A stretch of DNA of 64,000 bases, from assembly GCA_016213845.1 (NCBI GenBank), contig JACQZN010000122.1, forward strand, positions 1 to 64,000, read 5' to 3'. Both the position numbers and the translations under genes were made by a program. The notes under the pieces were generated by a model, which ran no database searches, was not told the DNA's origin, and saw only the letters and a program-made list of their open reading frames with translations. Shown piece after piece: positions 16,519 through 24,164 of the stretch (position 1 is the stretch's first letter; each line of letters starts with the position of its first letter). The DNA comes from Candidatus Wallbacteria bacterium. GTDB taxonomy: Bacteria > Muiribacteriota > UBA6191 > JACPRK01.

Positions 16519-18171
16519 GTGCGAAACGGCATGATGCTCCTGGCGACGAGCCTTCTGATCGCAGCCTCCGGGGCGGCCCAGGCCCAGCAATCCGGGCAAC
16601 CGGCGGGCCGACCACTGCCGGAGCTGGACCGGGCCTTCGACCGGCACCAGGGCTGGACAGGCGCGGACGCGGCCTACTCCGTGCAGCTCACCGACGAGCT
16701 CACGCTCTGGCTCTTCGGTGACACTTTCCTCGGCGCCGTCCGCGAGGGTAGGAGGGTCGAGAGCGTCATGGTGCGCAACACCATCGGCCTGCAGTCCGGC
16801 AGCCCCCCGACCGCTCGGAACCTGGCCTTCTTCCACGGGCTCGACGCCTCCGGGAAGCCCGACTCCTTCTTCCGACGCGAGGGCAGCCCGAACTGGTTCT
16901 GGCCGCTTCAGGGCATCCGGACTCGAAAGGGCCTTTTCGTCTTTTTGACCGAAATCGAGAAGACCGACGCCGCCGACGTCTTCGGGTTCCGGCAAGTGGC
17001 GGTCTGGCTGGCGCACATCCCGAACTGGCGCTCCCACCCGTCGCGCTGGCGGATTGCCTACACGCCTGTCCCGCACTGCCGGATCGACGCCCTGGGAGGG
17101 ACCATGTTCGGCACGGCCGTACTGCTGCACGCAGAGGAGCTCTACATCTATGGGGTTGCCGAAGAGCGATGCCAGGGAGCGCTCGAGAAGTCGCTGGTCC
17201 TGGCCCGCGCACCTGCCCACGACCCGTCCGACTTCGCGGGCTGGCGGTTCCGGGGGAGCCGCGGCTGGACGGCTGACCCGGCCGCAGCCGTGCCGATCCG
17301 CGATTCGGTGGCCAGCGAGCTCAGCGTGACGTGCGACGAGACTGGCGAGCGATTCCTGCTCACCTGCTCCCGTGACGGGCTCTCGCCGGAGATCTGGGTG
17401 GCGGCCGCCCGCCGGCCGTGGGGGCCCTTCGAGCCCGAGCGCTTGGTCTACAGCTGCCCTGAGCCGGCGCGCGACTCGACCGTCTTCTGCTACGCGGCGA
17501 AGGCGCACGCGGGCCTGGCCAGCCCAGGGCGGCTCGTCTTGACCTACGTGGCCAACTCGACCCGCTTCGAGCGCATCCTGGAAGACGCCTCGCTCTACAG
17601 GCCGCGATTCGTCTCGGTCGAGCTCGGACCAGCCAGGCCCTGGCGACGCGTCAACGCTTCGAGCGCCGCCTGGGCGCCAGCGCCACGTCATGCCGAGCCC
17701 GCTCGCGGCCTCGAGCAGCGCCAGGCTCCGGATCGTCCGAACGACGTTGATACTCATCAGCGAGGCGGGAGCGAGCTGGGGCTTTCGCGAGAGCAGGATG
17801 CCGAAGGGCAAGCCGACCAAGGAGGCCAGGTAGGCCCGCGCGACCTCCTCGGCTGTCTTGCCGCGATGCAGTCTTCGGATGCGCCAACGAGGGCCGCTGC
17901 CAGCCACCACGTTGAGGACGCGGCGGAGAGGGGGAACCTGTCCGCGCGCCACGAAATCGCAGTCCTGCCGAGTCGAAATCGGAGCGGGCTCCGCCCTGGG
18001 ACCCGGGCCGCGAGAGCTGCCTCCCCCAAGCTTCGGGCGCGTAAACCCGCCTCTAACTGCGGCTCGCCGAGGAGACCACGCAACCCCCCCAACGGCGCCG
18101 CCGTATACTGGGTGGATGCAGTTCCTTCGCCTCTGCCTGGTCCTCTGTCTCCTGGCGACGTTGCCGGCTGA
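16519..18171 (+). CDS. Secreted DUF4185-like (beta-propeller, GH43-like fold) protein with chimeric 3' end
   Basis: The reading frame gives 550 residues but only about the first 375 look native. After a signal peptide (LLATSLLIAASGAAQA) come segments typical of DUF4185/GH43-like propellers: GWTGADAAYSVQL, LWLFGDTFLG, RNTIGL, FWPLQGI and, near the end, VLTYVANSTRF with YRPRFVSVEL. The natural end is near 17635. Beyond that the frame runs through a deleted, reverse-oriented copy of the osmoprotectant permease gene and unrelated sequence, stopping at 18171 inside the next gene. The 3' part 17545-17685 is repeated exactly at 20213-20353. The start is GTG 16519 (ATG 16531 possible). The function is probably in carbohydrate handling at the cell surface, inferred from the fold. 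Confidence 0.65.
   Translation: MRNGMMLLATSLLIAASGAAQAQQSGQPAGRPLPELDRAFDRHQGWTGADAAYSVQLTDELTLWLFGDTFLGAVREGRRVESVMVRNTIGLQSGSPPTARNLAFFHGLDASGKPDSFFRREGSPNWFWPLQGIRTRKGLFVFLTEIEKTDAADVFGFRQVAVWLAHIPNWRSHPSRWRIAYTPVPHCRIDALGGTMFGTAVLLHAEELYIYGVAEERCQGALEKSLVLARAPAHDPSDFAGWRFRGSRGWTADPAAAVPIRDSVASELSVTCDETGERFLLTCSRDGLSPEIWVAAARRPWGPFEPERLVYSCPEPARDSTVFCYAAKAHAGLASPGRLVLTYVANSTRFERILEDASLYRPRFVSVELGPARPWRRVNASSAAWAPAPRHAEPARGLEQRQAPDRPNDVDTHQRGGSELGLSREQDAEGQADQGGQVGPRDLLGCLAAMQSSDAPTRAAASHHVEDAAERGNLSARHEIAVLPSRNRSGLRPGTRAARAASPKLRARKPASNCGSPRRPRNPPNGAAVYWVDAVPSPLPGPLSPGDVAG
17545..17685. repeat. 141-bp exact direct repeat, copy 1
   Basis: Identical by eye to 20213-20353. It contains the last codons of the DUF4185-like gene and the convergent 3' end of the permease gene, including the 59-bp unit 17627-17685. 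Confidence 0.9.
17682..17865 (-). pseudogene. Deleted copy of the osmoprotectant ABC permease gene
   Basis: On the minus strand this block matches three separated parts of the intact gene at 20378-21943: about 20656-20694, 20816-20925 and 21066-21110, with a few percent divergence. The deletion joining the last two parts falls exactly between two copies of GGAGGCCAG in the intact gene, as expected of slippage; the first joins at GCC. No start or substrate-binding region is left. From 17866 to about 18103 I see no recognisable gene. Confidence 0.85.
18104..18109 (+). promoter_or_regulatory. -10 box for a probably leaderless transcript
   Basis: TATACT ends 6 bases before ATG 18116, so transcription would begin at or next to the start codon. 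No Shine-Dalgarno or -35 box is seen. Confidence 0.45.
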
Positions 18172-19582
18172 CGCGGCGGAGCTCGATTTCGGCGACGACT
18201 CGGGCCCCCGCACCGACGCGGGTGCCGGAGGGGCGCGCGCCGGCGGCCTGCCGATCCGCTTCATCCGGGTCGAAGGGACGATCGACAGGCCGGTCGTCGA
18301 GGAGATCCCCGCCGGCGACCCGCTGCTGGGCCACTTCGCTAAGCTCGACTACGGGGCCGGGATAGCCAGGCAGATGTCCCACTTCCAGCGGGTGTCGAAG
18401 GGCAGGCCGCTGCTCGTCTGCATCACGAACAGGCCCGACGAGAACACGCCCCGCCACACCACCTCGGTGCCGCTCGATCACTCCATGTACATCAAGTGGG
18501 AGATCCCGCTTGCCGACGGCACCAAGCTCGCGGTCCAGGAGCCTCATCCGATCCTCGTGTTCCCGCGCCACGTGCTGCAGCGGTTCAGCCAGCGGGACGT
18601 GACCCGGGCGTTCAAGCATGAGCTCGGCCACAGCCTCCACGAACTGAATGCGCCCATCCACGACGGCGGCATGGAGGAGACGTTCGGCGCTCACAACCTG
18701 CCATTGCGCACCAACGGCCGACAGGCCTTCTCCGAGGGTTTCGCCGAGTTCACGGCGTTCAGGTTCCGCGACAGCGACGACGAGAACGATCCGCGGGTGC
18801 TCGACGACGTGGTGACGAAGAGGAATCCGCGCGCCCACTGGATCCTGCTCGGCTACCACTTCGTGAGCTTCCGCGCGCGACCGCTGCTGACGAAGCGCGT
18901 GCCGGCCGCCGAGCTCTTCGCCGCGCAGAAGAGGCTCGTGGACGAGCTGAAACGCCGCAGCGCCGCGGACCAGCCGATGCCCCTGGCCGAGTTCCGCGCC
19001 GCCGTGGTCAAGGAGCTCACGGGCAAGGGCCGGCCCACGCTGCAGGCCCGGGAGCTGCAAGCCGAGCTCGCAACGCACGAGCAGGAGAACGGTCCCGCGA
19101 TGGCCAACCTGAACCTGGAGGAGGAGCGGCTGAACGGCGATCCGCGGGAGCCGCGCAGCCCGGTGGAGCTCTTCAGGACGGAGGGCGTCGCCGTGAAGGT
19201 GCTGCTGGAGCTCGACAAGGAGCTCTCGGGCCGGGGGATCGACTTCTATGGAAAGCTGCTCGAGACCATGCCGAAGGACCCGTACGGCGGGCGATCGGAC
19301 CCGAAGGAGTCGATCAACCTCAAGGAGCTGCTCGCGATGCTGGATCGCGATCCCGAGCTGACCGGGAAGATCTTCCCCGCCGTCTCGAGGGCGACGCGGG
19401 GCGCGCTTCGGGCCGAGGATTTCCGGCTGGCGCCGTCACGCGAGGACGAGCCGGTGGACGCGCCGACGCCCGGAACGGTCGAGGAGCAACTGCGGCAGTA
19501 CCGTAGCAAGGCCGCGAAGGCGACGCCGCCCGCGGACGCCGAGACGAAGCCTGGGTTCGATGGCCTCCGCCAGACCGAGTAG
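18116..19582 (+). CDS. Secreted zinc metallopeptidase-like protein (HExxH)
   Basis: A 488-residue protein with a signal peptide (MQFLRLCLVLCLLATLPADA). The sequence FKHELGHSLHEL at about residues 166-177 holds HELGH, and SEGFAEFTAF about 40 residues later supplies a probable third zinc ligand, the pattern of gluzincin-type metallopeptidases. The C-terminal 200 residues are charged and helical with no named domain. It has no close named family that I can recognise. It is intact although it lies in a scarred region, bounded by a deleted permease copy upstream and a MITE inserted directly after its stop. The likely substrate is an extracytoplasmic protein or peptide. Confidence 0.72.
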   Translation: MQFLRLCLVLCLLATLPADAAELDFGDDSGPRTDAGAGGARAGGLPIRFIRVEGTIDRPVVEEIPAGDPLLGHFAKLDYGAGIARQMSHFQRVSKGRPLLVCITNRPDENTPRHTTSVPLDHSMYIKWEIPLADGTKLAVQEPHPILVFPRHVLQRFSQRDVTRAFKHELGHSLHELNAPIHDGGMEETFGAHNLPLRTNGRQAFSEGFAEFTAFRFRDSDDENDPRVLDDVVTKRNPRAHWILLGYHFVSFRARPLLTKRVPAAELFAAQKRLVDELKRRSAADQPMPLAEFRAAVVKELTGKGRPTLQARELQAELATHEQENGPAMANLNLEEERLNGDPREPRSPVELFRTEGVAVKVLLELDKELSGRGIDFYGKLLETMPKDPYGGRSDPKESINLKELLAMLDRDPELTGKIFPAVSRATRGALRAEDFRLAPSREDEPVDAPTPGTVEEQLRQYRSKAAKATPPADAETKPGFDGLRQTE

Positions 19583-19589
19583 CGCTCAG

Positions 19590-19718
19590 AGGCTGTGAAG
19601 AAATCCCCTGGAACCGTTCGCCTCGAGCCTGTCGAGGGGCCATAGCCGCTTCGTTACTGGGCTTCGCCGAGCTCAGCCCGAGCGGCTTTTTGGGAGTTCT
19701 TGGATAGATTCACAGCCT
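19590..19718. mobile_element. 129-bp MITE with terminal inverted repeats and 5-bp target duplication
   Basis: The ends are AGGCTGTGAA and TTCACAGCCT (10 bp perfect, 17 bp with three mismatches). It is flanked on both sides by CTCAG (19585-19589 and 19719-19723). It carries no gene. The inside contains the common CGAGCCTGTCGAGG-type sequence. The parent IS family was not determined. Confidence 0.8.
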
Positions 19719-19719
19719 C

Positions 19720-19860
19720 TCAGGCGTGCTTCTCGGGCAGCGTCGCCACCAGCAGCGTGATCCCGATGATCGAAGCGAAGCTGGTGAGCCGGTCAGTCAA
19801 CTCCGAGCCGTCGGCCTGGACGACTATCGTCCCGACCGGCTTGATCTCGACCTCAAGGAG
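19720..19860 (-). pseudogene. 3' fragment of an unidentified gene
   Basis: The minus-strand frame ends VEIKPVGTIVVQADGSELTD, then RLTSFASIIGITLLVATLP and EKHA, with the stop inside the target-site duplication of the MITE. The residue composition looks protein-like, with one possible membrane segment, but nothing upstream continues as a gene. Confidence 0.35.
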
Positions 19861-19995
19861 GCGCAGCACCCTGCCCCCCTGTGGACCGAACCTGCCCCCC
19901 TCCTGCTCCGGCCGCAGCACGTCGGGCTGAAAAGGGCGCCGGCTCGCTGGTAGCGCGCGAAGATGCTGCCGTCGGGCAGGTACGGCGCCGCATTG

Positions 19996-20212
19996 ACGAT
20001 GCACGGCTCGGCAACGGCACCATCACCTACACCGGCCAGGCGGCGTCGACTTTCCGCGCGAGAGCCGCGTGCCGATGGATGACGTGCTCGCCCGCATCGA
20101 GGAGACGACCGGCGGACTGCTGCGTCGCGGCGACTTCGTGCCTTGGCCTTTCGCCCATCCCCTCTGCTACCCGATCGCCTACCTGCTGGTCGACCCGGAG
20201 GGCGGACAGACG
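19996..20212 (+). pseudogene. Fragment of a radical-SAM tetraether-synthase-like gene
   Basis: The frame from about 20060 reads RVPMDDVLARIEETTGGLLR then RGDFVPWPFAHPLCYPIAYL. This resembles the C-terminal part of Tes/GDGT-MAS-type radical SAM proteins, where a D-F-x-P-x-P-C-x-x-P-x-C segment is usual (here Phe replaces the first Cys). Upstream the similarity continues in another frame (GNGTITYTGQAAST), so there is a frameshift. At 20213 it is joined abruptly to the 141-bp repeat. No radical SAM cysteine triad is present. Confidence 0.45.
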
Positions 20213-20353
20213 TACGTGGCCAACTCGACCCGCTTCGAGCGCATCCTGGAAGACGCCTCGCTCTACAGGCCGCGATTCGTCTCGGTCGAGCTCGGACCAG
20301 CCAGGCCCTGGCGACGCGTCAACGCTTCGAGCGCCGCCTGGGCGCCAGCGCCA
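20213..20353. repeat. 141-bp exact direct repeat, copy 2
   Basis: Matches 17545-17685 base for base by eye. It carries the 3' end of the DUF4185-like gene without the rest of that gene. Confidence 0.9.
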
Positions 20354-20412
20354 GACCAGCCAGGCCCTGGCGACGCGTCAACGCTTCGAGCGCCGCCTGG
20401 GCGCCAGCGCCA
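20295..20412. repeat. 59-bp tandem duplication
   Basis: The unit 20295-20353 is repeated at once as 20354-20412; a third copy is 17627-17685. The unit encodes the C-terminal residues LALAPRRRSKR and stop of the permease on the minus strand. Because the stop is kept in each unit, the duplication does not lengthen the protein. Confidence 0.9.
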
Positions 20413-21943
20413 GCTCCAATCGCGCCAGCAGCAGGTCGGCGGCGACCGCCAGCAGCGCCGCAGGGACCGCGCCCGAGAGGATCACGTTCGGATCGACCAT
20501 CGCGATGCCGCGGAAGATGGGCTCTCCCAGGCCGCCGGCCCCGATCAACGCCGCCAGTGTGGCCGTGCCGATGTTGATGACCGTCGAGGTCCGTACGCCC
20601 GCCATGATCACCGGCAGCGCCAGCGGCAGCTCCACCATGAAGAGTACCTGCCGGTCCGTCATGCCGAGCCCGCGCGCAGCCTCCAGCAGCGCCGCATCGA
20701 CTCCGCGGATACCGGTGAAGGTATTGCGAACGATCGGCAGCAGCGCATAGAGGAAGAGCGCGAAGATCGCCGGCACCGCGCCGATTCCCAAGAGCGGCAC
20801 CATGAACCCGAGCAGAGCCAGGCTCGGGATCGTCTGAACGACGTTGATGATCATCAGCGAAGCGGGAGCGAGCTGGGGTTTTCGCGAGAGCAGGATGCCG
20901 AAGGGCAAGCCGACCAAGGAGGCCAGCAGCACGGCGATACCCGTGATTTGCAGGTGGACGGCAGTGAGGCCGGCCAGGTAGGCGCGCCGGTCCCACATGT
21001 AGGCGAGGAACCCGCTGTGGGAGGAGACTTTGGCACCGGCGATCGGATGGCGCGCGAGCCCCTTGGAGGCCAGGTAGGCCCGCGCGACCTCCTCGGCAGT
21101 CTTGCCGCCGTCGTCGACGGCATAGTTCATCTCGCGCATCTCCTCGTCGGTGACCAGACCGCCCAGCCTTTCGACCGCCTCGCGGAACTTCGGATGCTTG
21201 CGGACAATCTCCGTGCGGACGACGGGCAGCGCCTGGTAAGGGGGGAAGAAGCGGCGATCGTCGTCCAGGACCTGGAGGTTGTAGGCCTTGATGCGCCCGT
21301 CGGTCATGTAGCCGTCGCAAACGTCAATCTTCCCCTCCGCCAGCGCCTTGTAGGTGAGACCCGGGTCGAGCGCCTTCACCTCCCGGAACTCGATCCCGTA
21401 CGTCTTCTGGAGGCCGGGCAGGCCGTCGGGCCGTTCCACGAACTCATGAGTGCAGCCCAGCAGCATCTCCCGCGCGTGCGGCACCAGGTCCGTGATCGAC
21501 TTCACGGAGAGCGCCTTGGCGCGGGCCGCAGTGAGGGTCAGTGTGTACGTGTTGTTGAAGTCGAGAGGCTTCAGGACGGTGAGCCCGTACTGCCCCTCGA
21601 AGGCCTCCTTCACGCTCTTGTAAACAGCGGCGCGGTCCGGGACGATTGGGAGCTTCAGGATCGCCGCGAGCGCCGTTCCCGTGTACTCCGGGTAGACGTC
21701 GATCTCGCCTTTCTTGATGGCCTCGAAGCAGATGTGCGATCCGCCCAGGGGGAACTTCTTCACGACCTCGAGCCCGGCGCCTTCCTCGGCCAGGATCGCC
21801 AGCATCTCCCCGAGGATGATCTGCTCGGTGAAGTTCTTGGCGCCGATGACGATCCGCCCTGCGGCGGGGCCGGCGGCGACCGCCGGAGTCAGAGCAGCAA
21901 CGAGCAACCCAACCCAAACCAGCCGCTGGAGCGTTTCACGCAT
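20378..21943 (-). CDS. Osmoprotectant/ergothioneine-type ABC transporter, substrate-binding and permease fusion
   Basis: A 521-residue fusion. It opens with a signal segment, followed by an OpuC/ProX-type binding domain (IVIGAKNFTEQIILGEMLA, EIDVYPEYTGTAL, DLVPHAREMLLG) to about residue 300. The permease domain (about 315-510) has about six helices and an EAA-type loop (LLEAARGLGMTDRQVLFMVELPLA). The usual order in OpuBC/EgtU fusions is permease first; here the binding domain is N-terminal. It imports a quaternary amine or similar solute with the ATPase encoded just upstream. The start is ATG 21943: AGGGGG at 21953-21958 is 9 bases away, whereas ATG 21952 would touch it. Overlap with the ATPase gene is 8 bases. 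Confidence 0.9.
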   Translation of the reverse strand: MRETLQRLVWVGLLVAALTPAVAAGPAAGRIVIGAKNFTEQIILGEMLAILAEEGAGLEVVKKFPLGGSHICFEAIKKGEIDVYPEYTGTALAAILKLPIVPDRAAVYKSVKEAFEGQYGLTVLKPLDFNNTYTLTLTAARAKALSVKSITDLVPHAREMLLGCTHEFVERPDGLPGLQKTYGIEFREVKALDPGLTYKALAEGKIDVCDGYMTDGRIKAYNLQVLDDDRRFFPPYQALPVVRTEIVRKHPKFREAVERLGGLVTDEEMREMNYAVDDGGKTAEEVARAYLASKGLARHPIAGAKVSSHSGFLAYMWDRRAYLAGLTAVHLQITGIAVLLASLVGLPFGILLSRKPQLAPASLMIINVVQTIPSLALLGFMVPLLGIGAVPAIFALFLYALLPIVRNTFTGIRGVDAALLEAARGLGMTDRQVLFMVELPLALPVIMAGVRTSTVINIGTATLAALIGAGGLGEPIFRGIAMVDPNVILSGAVPAALLAVAADLLLARLELALAPRRRSKR

Positions 21944-22703
21944 CTGGGGCATCCCCCTGCGGATCGTGGATCGTGTGGGCTTGAAGGAAGTCCGTGACGA
22001 ACGAGCTGGCCGGACTGCGCAGCAGCTCGTGCGGCGTCCCGAGCTGCATCAGCTCGCCGGCGTGCATCAGCAGGATGAGATCGCCCAGCTTGAAGGCCTC
22101 CGGAAGGTCATGCGTCACGAAGACGATGGTCTTGCCCAGCTCCCGCTTCAGGCGGAGGAATTCGTTCTGCAGACCGATGCGGGTGATCGGATCGAGCGCG
22201 CCGAACGGCTCGTCCATCAGGACGATGGGCGGATCTGCCATCAGCGCCCGCGCCACGCCCACACGCTGGCGCTGGCCGCCCGAGAGCTCCTCCGGATAGC
22301 GATGGCGGTACTCGCCTGGATTGAGGTTCACCAGTTCCAGGAGCTCGTCGACCCTGCGGGCTGTCCGCTCGGGCTCCCACGCCAGCAGCCGGGCCACCAG
22401 CCCCACGTTCTGGGCCACCGACATGTGAGGGAAGAGGCCTCCCTCCTGGATCACGTAGCCGATCGAGCGCCTCAGGGCGATCACGTCGCCGCCCAGTACG
22501 TCCCGGCCGCCGATCCGCAGCTCCCCGCTCGTCGGCTCGATCAATCGGTTGATCAGCTTCAGCGTCGTCGTCTTGCCGCACCCCGACGTTCCGATGATGC
22601 AGAGCGTCTTGCCAGCTGGAAGCACCAGCGACAGCTCCCGCACCACGGTCTTGCCGGGACCGTAGGACTTCGTGACCTTCGAAAGCTCGATCTCGAGGCT
22701 CAT
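21936..22703 (-). CDS. OpuCA/ProV-type ABC transporter ATPase
   Basis: A 255-residue ATPase. Walker A is GTSGCGKTTT, the Q loop is VIQEGGLFPHMS, the signature is LSGGQRQRVGVARAL, Walker B is IVLMDEPFGALD and the H loop is VFVTHD. It lacks the C-terminal CBS pair of OpuAA/ProV, so ionic-strength sensing by CBS is absent. It powers the binding/permease fusion that overlaps its 3' end. Confidence 0.92.
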   Translation of the reverse strand: MSLEIELSKVTKSYGPGKTVVRELSLVLPAGKTLCIIGTSGCGKTTTLKLINRLIEPTSGELRIGGRDVLGGDVIALRRSIGYVIQEGGLFPHMSVAQNVGLVARLLAWEPERTARRVDELLELVNLNPGEYRHRYPEELSGGQRQRVGVARALMADPPIVLMDEPFGALDPITRIGLQNEFLRLKRELGKTIVFVTHDLPEAFKLGDLILLMHAGELMQLGTPHELLRSPASSFVTDFLQAHTIHDPQGDAPDA

Positions 22704-22740
22704 CGGTGGAAGGTCGCGCTGGCGCTGCCGGTACGAGGAG

Positions 22741-23322
22741 CTAGAAGTCGCTGCGCGTCAGGAGAAGGAACTCCTCACGGGTGCGTTGGTCTTCCTTGAA
22801 AACGCCCAGCATGCAGCTCGTGACGGCCTTCGAGTTCTGCTTCTCCACGCCGCGCATCATCATGCAGAGGTGCTGAGCCTGGATGGCCACCGCCACACCA
22901 TGCGGTGAGAGCGCTTCGTCCAGGCAGCGCGCGATCTGCCCGGTCAGGCGCTCCTGCACCTGAAGTCGCCGGGCGAAGACGTCGACGATGCGTGCCAACT
23001 TCGACAGGCCCAGGATGCGGCCAGCGGGCAAGTACGCGACATGTGCCTTCCCGAAGAAGGGCAGCATGTGGTGCTCGCACATCGAGTAGACCTCGATGTC
23101 CTTCACCAGCACCATCTCGTCGCACTCTTCCTCGAAAATCGCGCCGTTCAGGACCTTTTCGATGTCTTCCTGATGCCCGCCGGTCATGTGGCGCAGGGCG
23201 GCTGCCACCCGGTGCGGCGTGCGAAGGAGCCCCTCCCTCCCAGGGTCCTCTCCCAGCTCGGTCAGAACTCCGCGCATCAGGTCCTCGAGCGGATCGCCCT
23301 GTTTGCGTCCCTTCGCTGCCAC
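22741..23322 (-). CDS. folE: GTP cyclohydrolase I
   Basis: A 193-residue enzyme making 7,8-dihydroneopterin triphosphate from GTP, the first step of tetrahydrofolate (and queuosine precursor) synthesis. It shows EVYSMCEHHMLPFFGKAHVA with the zinc Cys and catalytic His, ILGLSKLARIVD, QERLTGQIA, and AQHLCMMMRGVEK with the second zinc Cys. The start is GTG 23322: GGGGAGG at 23329-23335 is 6 bases upstream; the longer frame to 23466 runs into the preceding gene. It lies in a run with a membrane protein gene upstream (16-base gap) and the ABC transporter downstream (37-base gap). Confidence 0.95.
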   Translation of the reverse strand: MAAKGRKQGDPLEDLMRGVLTELGEDPGREGLLRTPHRVAAALRHMTGGHQEDIEKVLNGAIFEEECDEMVLVKDIEVYSMCEHHMLPFFGKAHVAYLPAGRILGLSKLARIVDVFARRLQVQERLTGQIARCLDEALSPHGVAVAIQAQHLCMMMRGVEKQNSKAVTSCMLGVFKEDQRTREEFLLLTRSDF

Positions 23323-23338
23323 TGGGCACCTCCCCGGG

Positions 23339-24145
23339 TCAGAGCACCAGGTGGCGCGCGACCAGCAGCGCCCGAGCCACCAAGTCGCCGGCGGCGCACG
23401 CCGCGAACGCCACATAGAAAAGTCCCGTCGCGGACATGTTGGCCCGCAATCGGGAAGATTCGACAATCATGTAGGCCAGGCCTAGGGGCGCAAGCACCCC
23501 CACCGCGAGCCGGACCCAGACGAACAGATCGATCACGGCCACGGGCGACCAGGCCATTCCCAGAGCCCAAACGGGCGCCGTGAGGAGCTGTCCCACCTGG
23601 TTGACGCCGAAGAGAACCGCGGCGGCAATCGTACCCAGACCGAAGACCCGGGAAACCAGGATGAGCGGCTCGAAAGGCAGCATCGGCTTCATCAGGTACC
23701 AGTGCCCCACCAGCATCCCGAAGAGCGCGCTGCCGGTCACCCAGGCCGAAGCGGCGAAGGAAGCGGCCAGCCCGGCGTGCTGCCAGCCGGGAGAAAGTGG
23801 CACCGGGCAGGCGAATCCGCCTGCCACGACCGCGGCCATCCCAAGAGCCGAGGCCGTCACGCAGTAACCCAGCGCCGGCGTGTCCTTGCGTCTCCAGAGG
23901 GCGAGGTTGTACGCCGCCAGCGCCAGCATCGCCGCGTGAAAGAGCACGAACTCGCCCCAGACGACTGTCGAGGCCGTCGGGGCAGGCACCGGCAGCCAGC
24001 TCCACGCCAGACACCCCGTCAGGAAGAAGATGCCGGCATTGACCCGGAAGAAGCTGGCGCCGAACACTTCGAACGGGATGAGCGGCGTGAGCGCCAGGGC
24101 ACCGAACGTGATCTGCGTGATGACGTAATAGAACGCGAGAGACAT
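23339..24145 (-). CDS. Multi-pass membrane protein of unknown function
   Basis: A 268-residue protein with about eight hydrophobic helices and short loops. A recognisable segment is GMLVGHWYLMKPMLPFEPL, with a His-Trp-Tyr motif inside a helix. The family is not identified; histidines in helices could suggest a haem or quinone link, but that is speculation. The start is ATG 24145, immediately before the first helix; no clear Shine-Dalgarno. It is the first gene of the run leading to folE and the ABC transporter. Confidence 0.7.
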   Translation of the reverse strand: MSLAFYYVITQITFGALALTPLIPFEVFGASFFRVNAGIFFLTGCLAWSWLPVPAPTASTVVWGEFVLFHAAMLALAAYNLALWRRKDTPALGYCVTASALGMAAVVAGGFACPVPLSPGWQHAGLAASFAASAWVTGSALFGMLVGHWYLMKPMLPFEPLILVSRVFGLGTIAAAVLFGVNQVGQLLTAPVWALGMAWSPVAVIDLFVWVRLAVGVLAPLGLAYMIVESSRLRANMSATGLFYVAFAACAAGDLVARALLVARHLVL

Positions 24146-24164
24146 CGAAGGAAGGTAACTTTTA

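Noticed and set aside
15865..18264. 799-codon minus-strand frame
   Set aside because: Only the short permease-derived part is homologous to anything; the rest is antisense to the DUF4185-like and lipoprotein genes.
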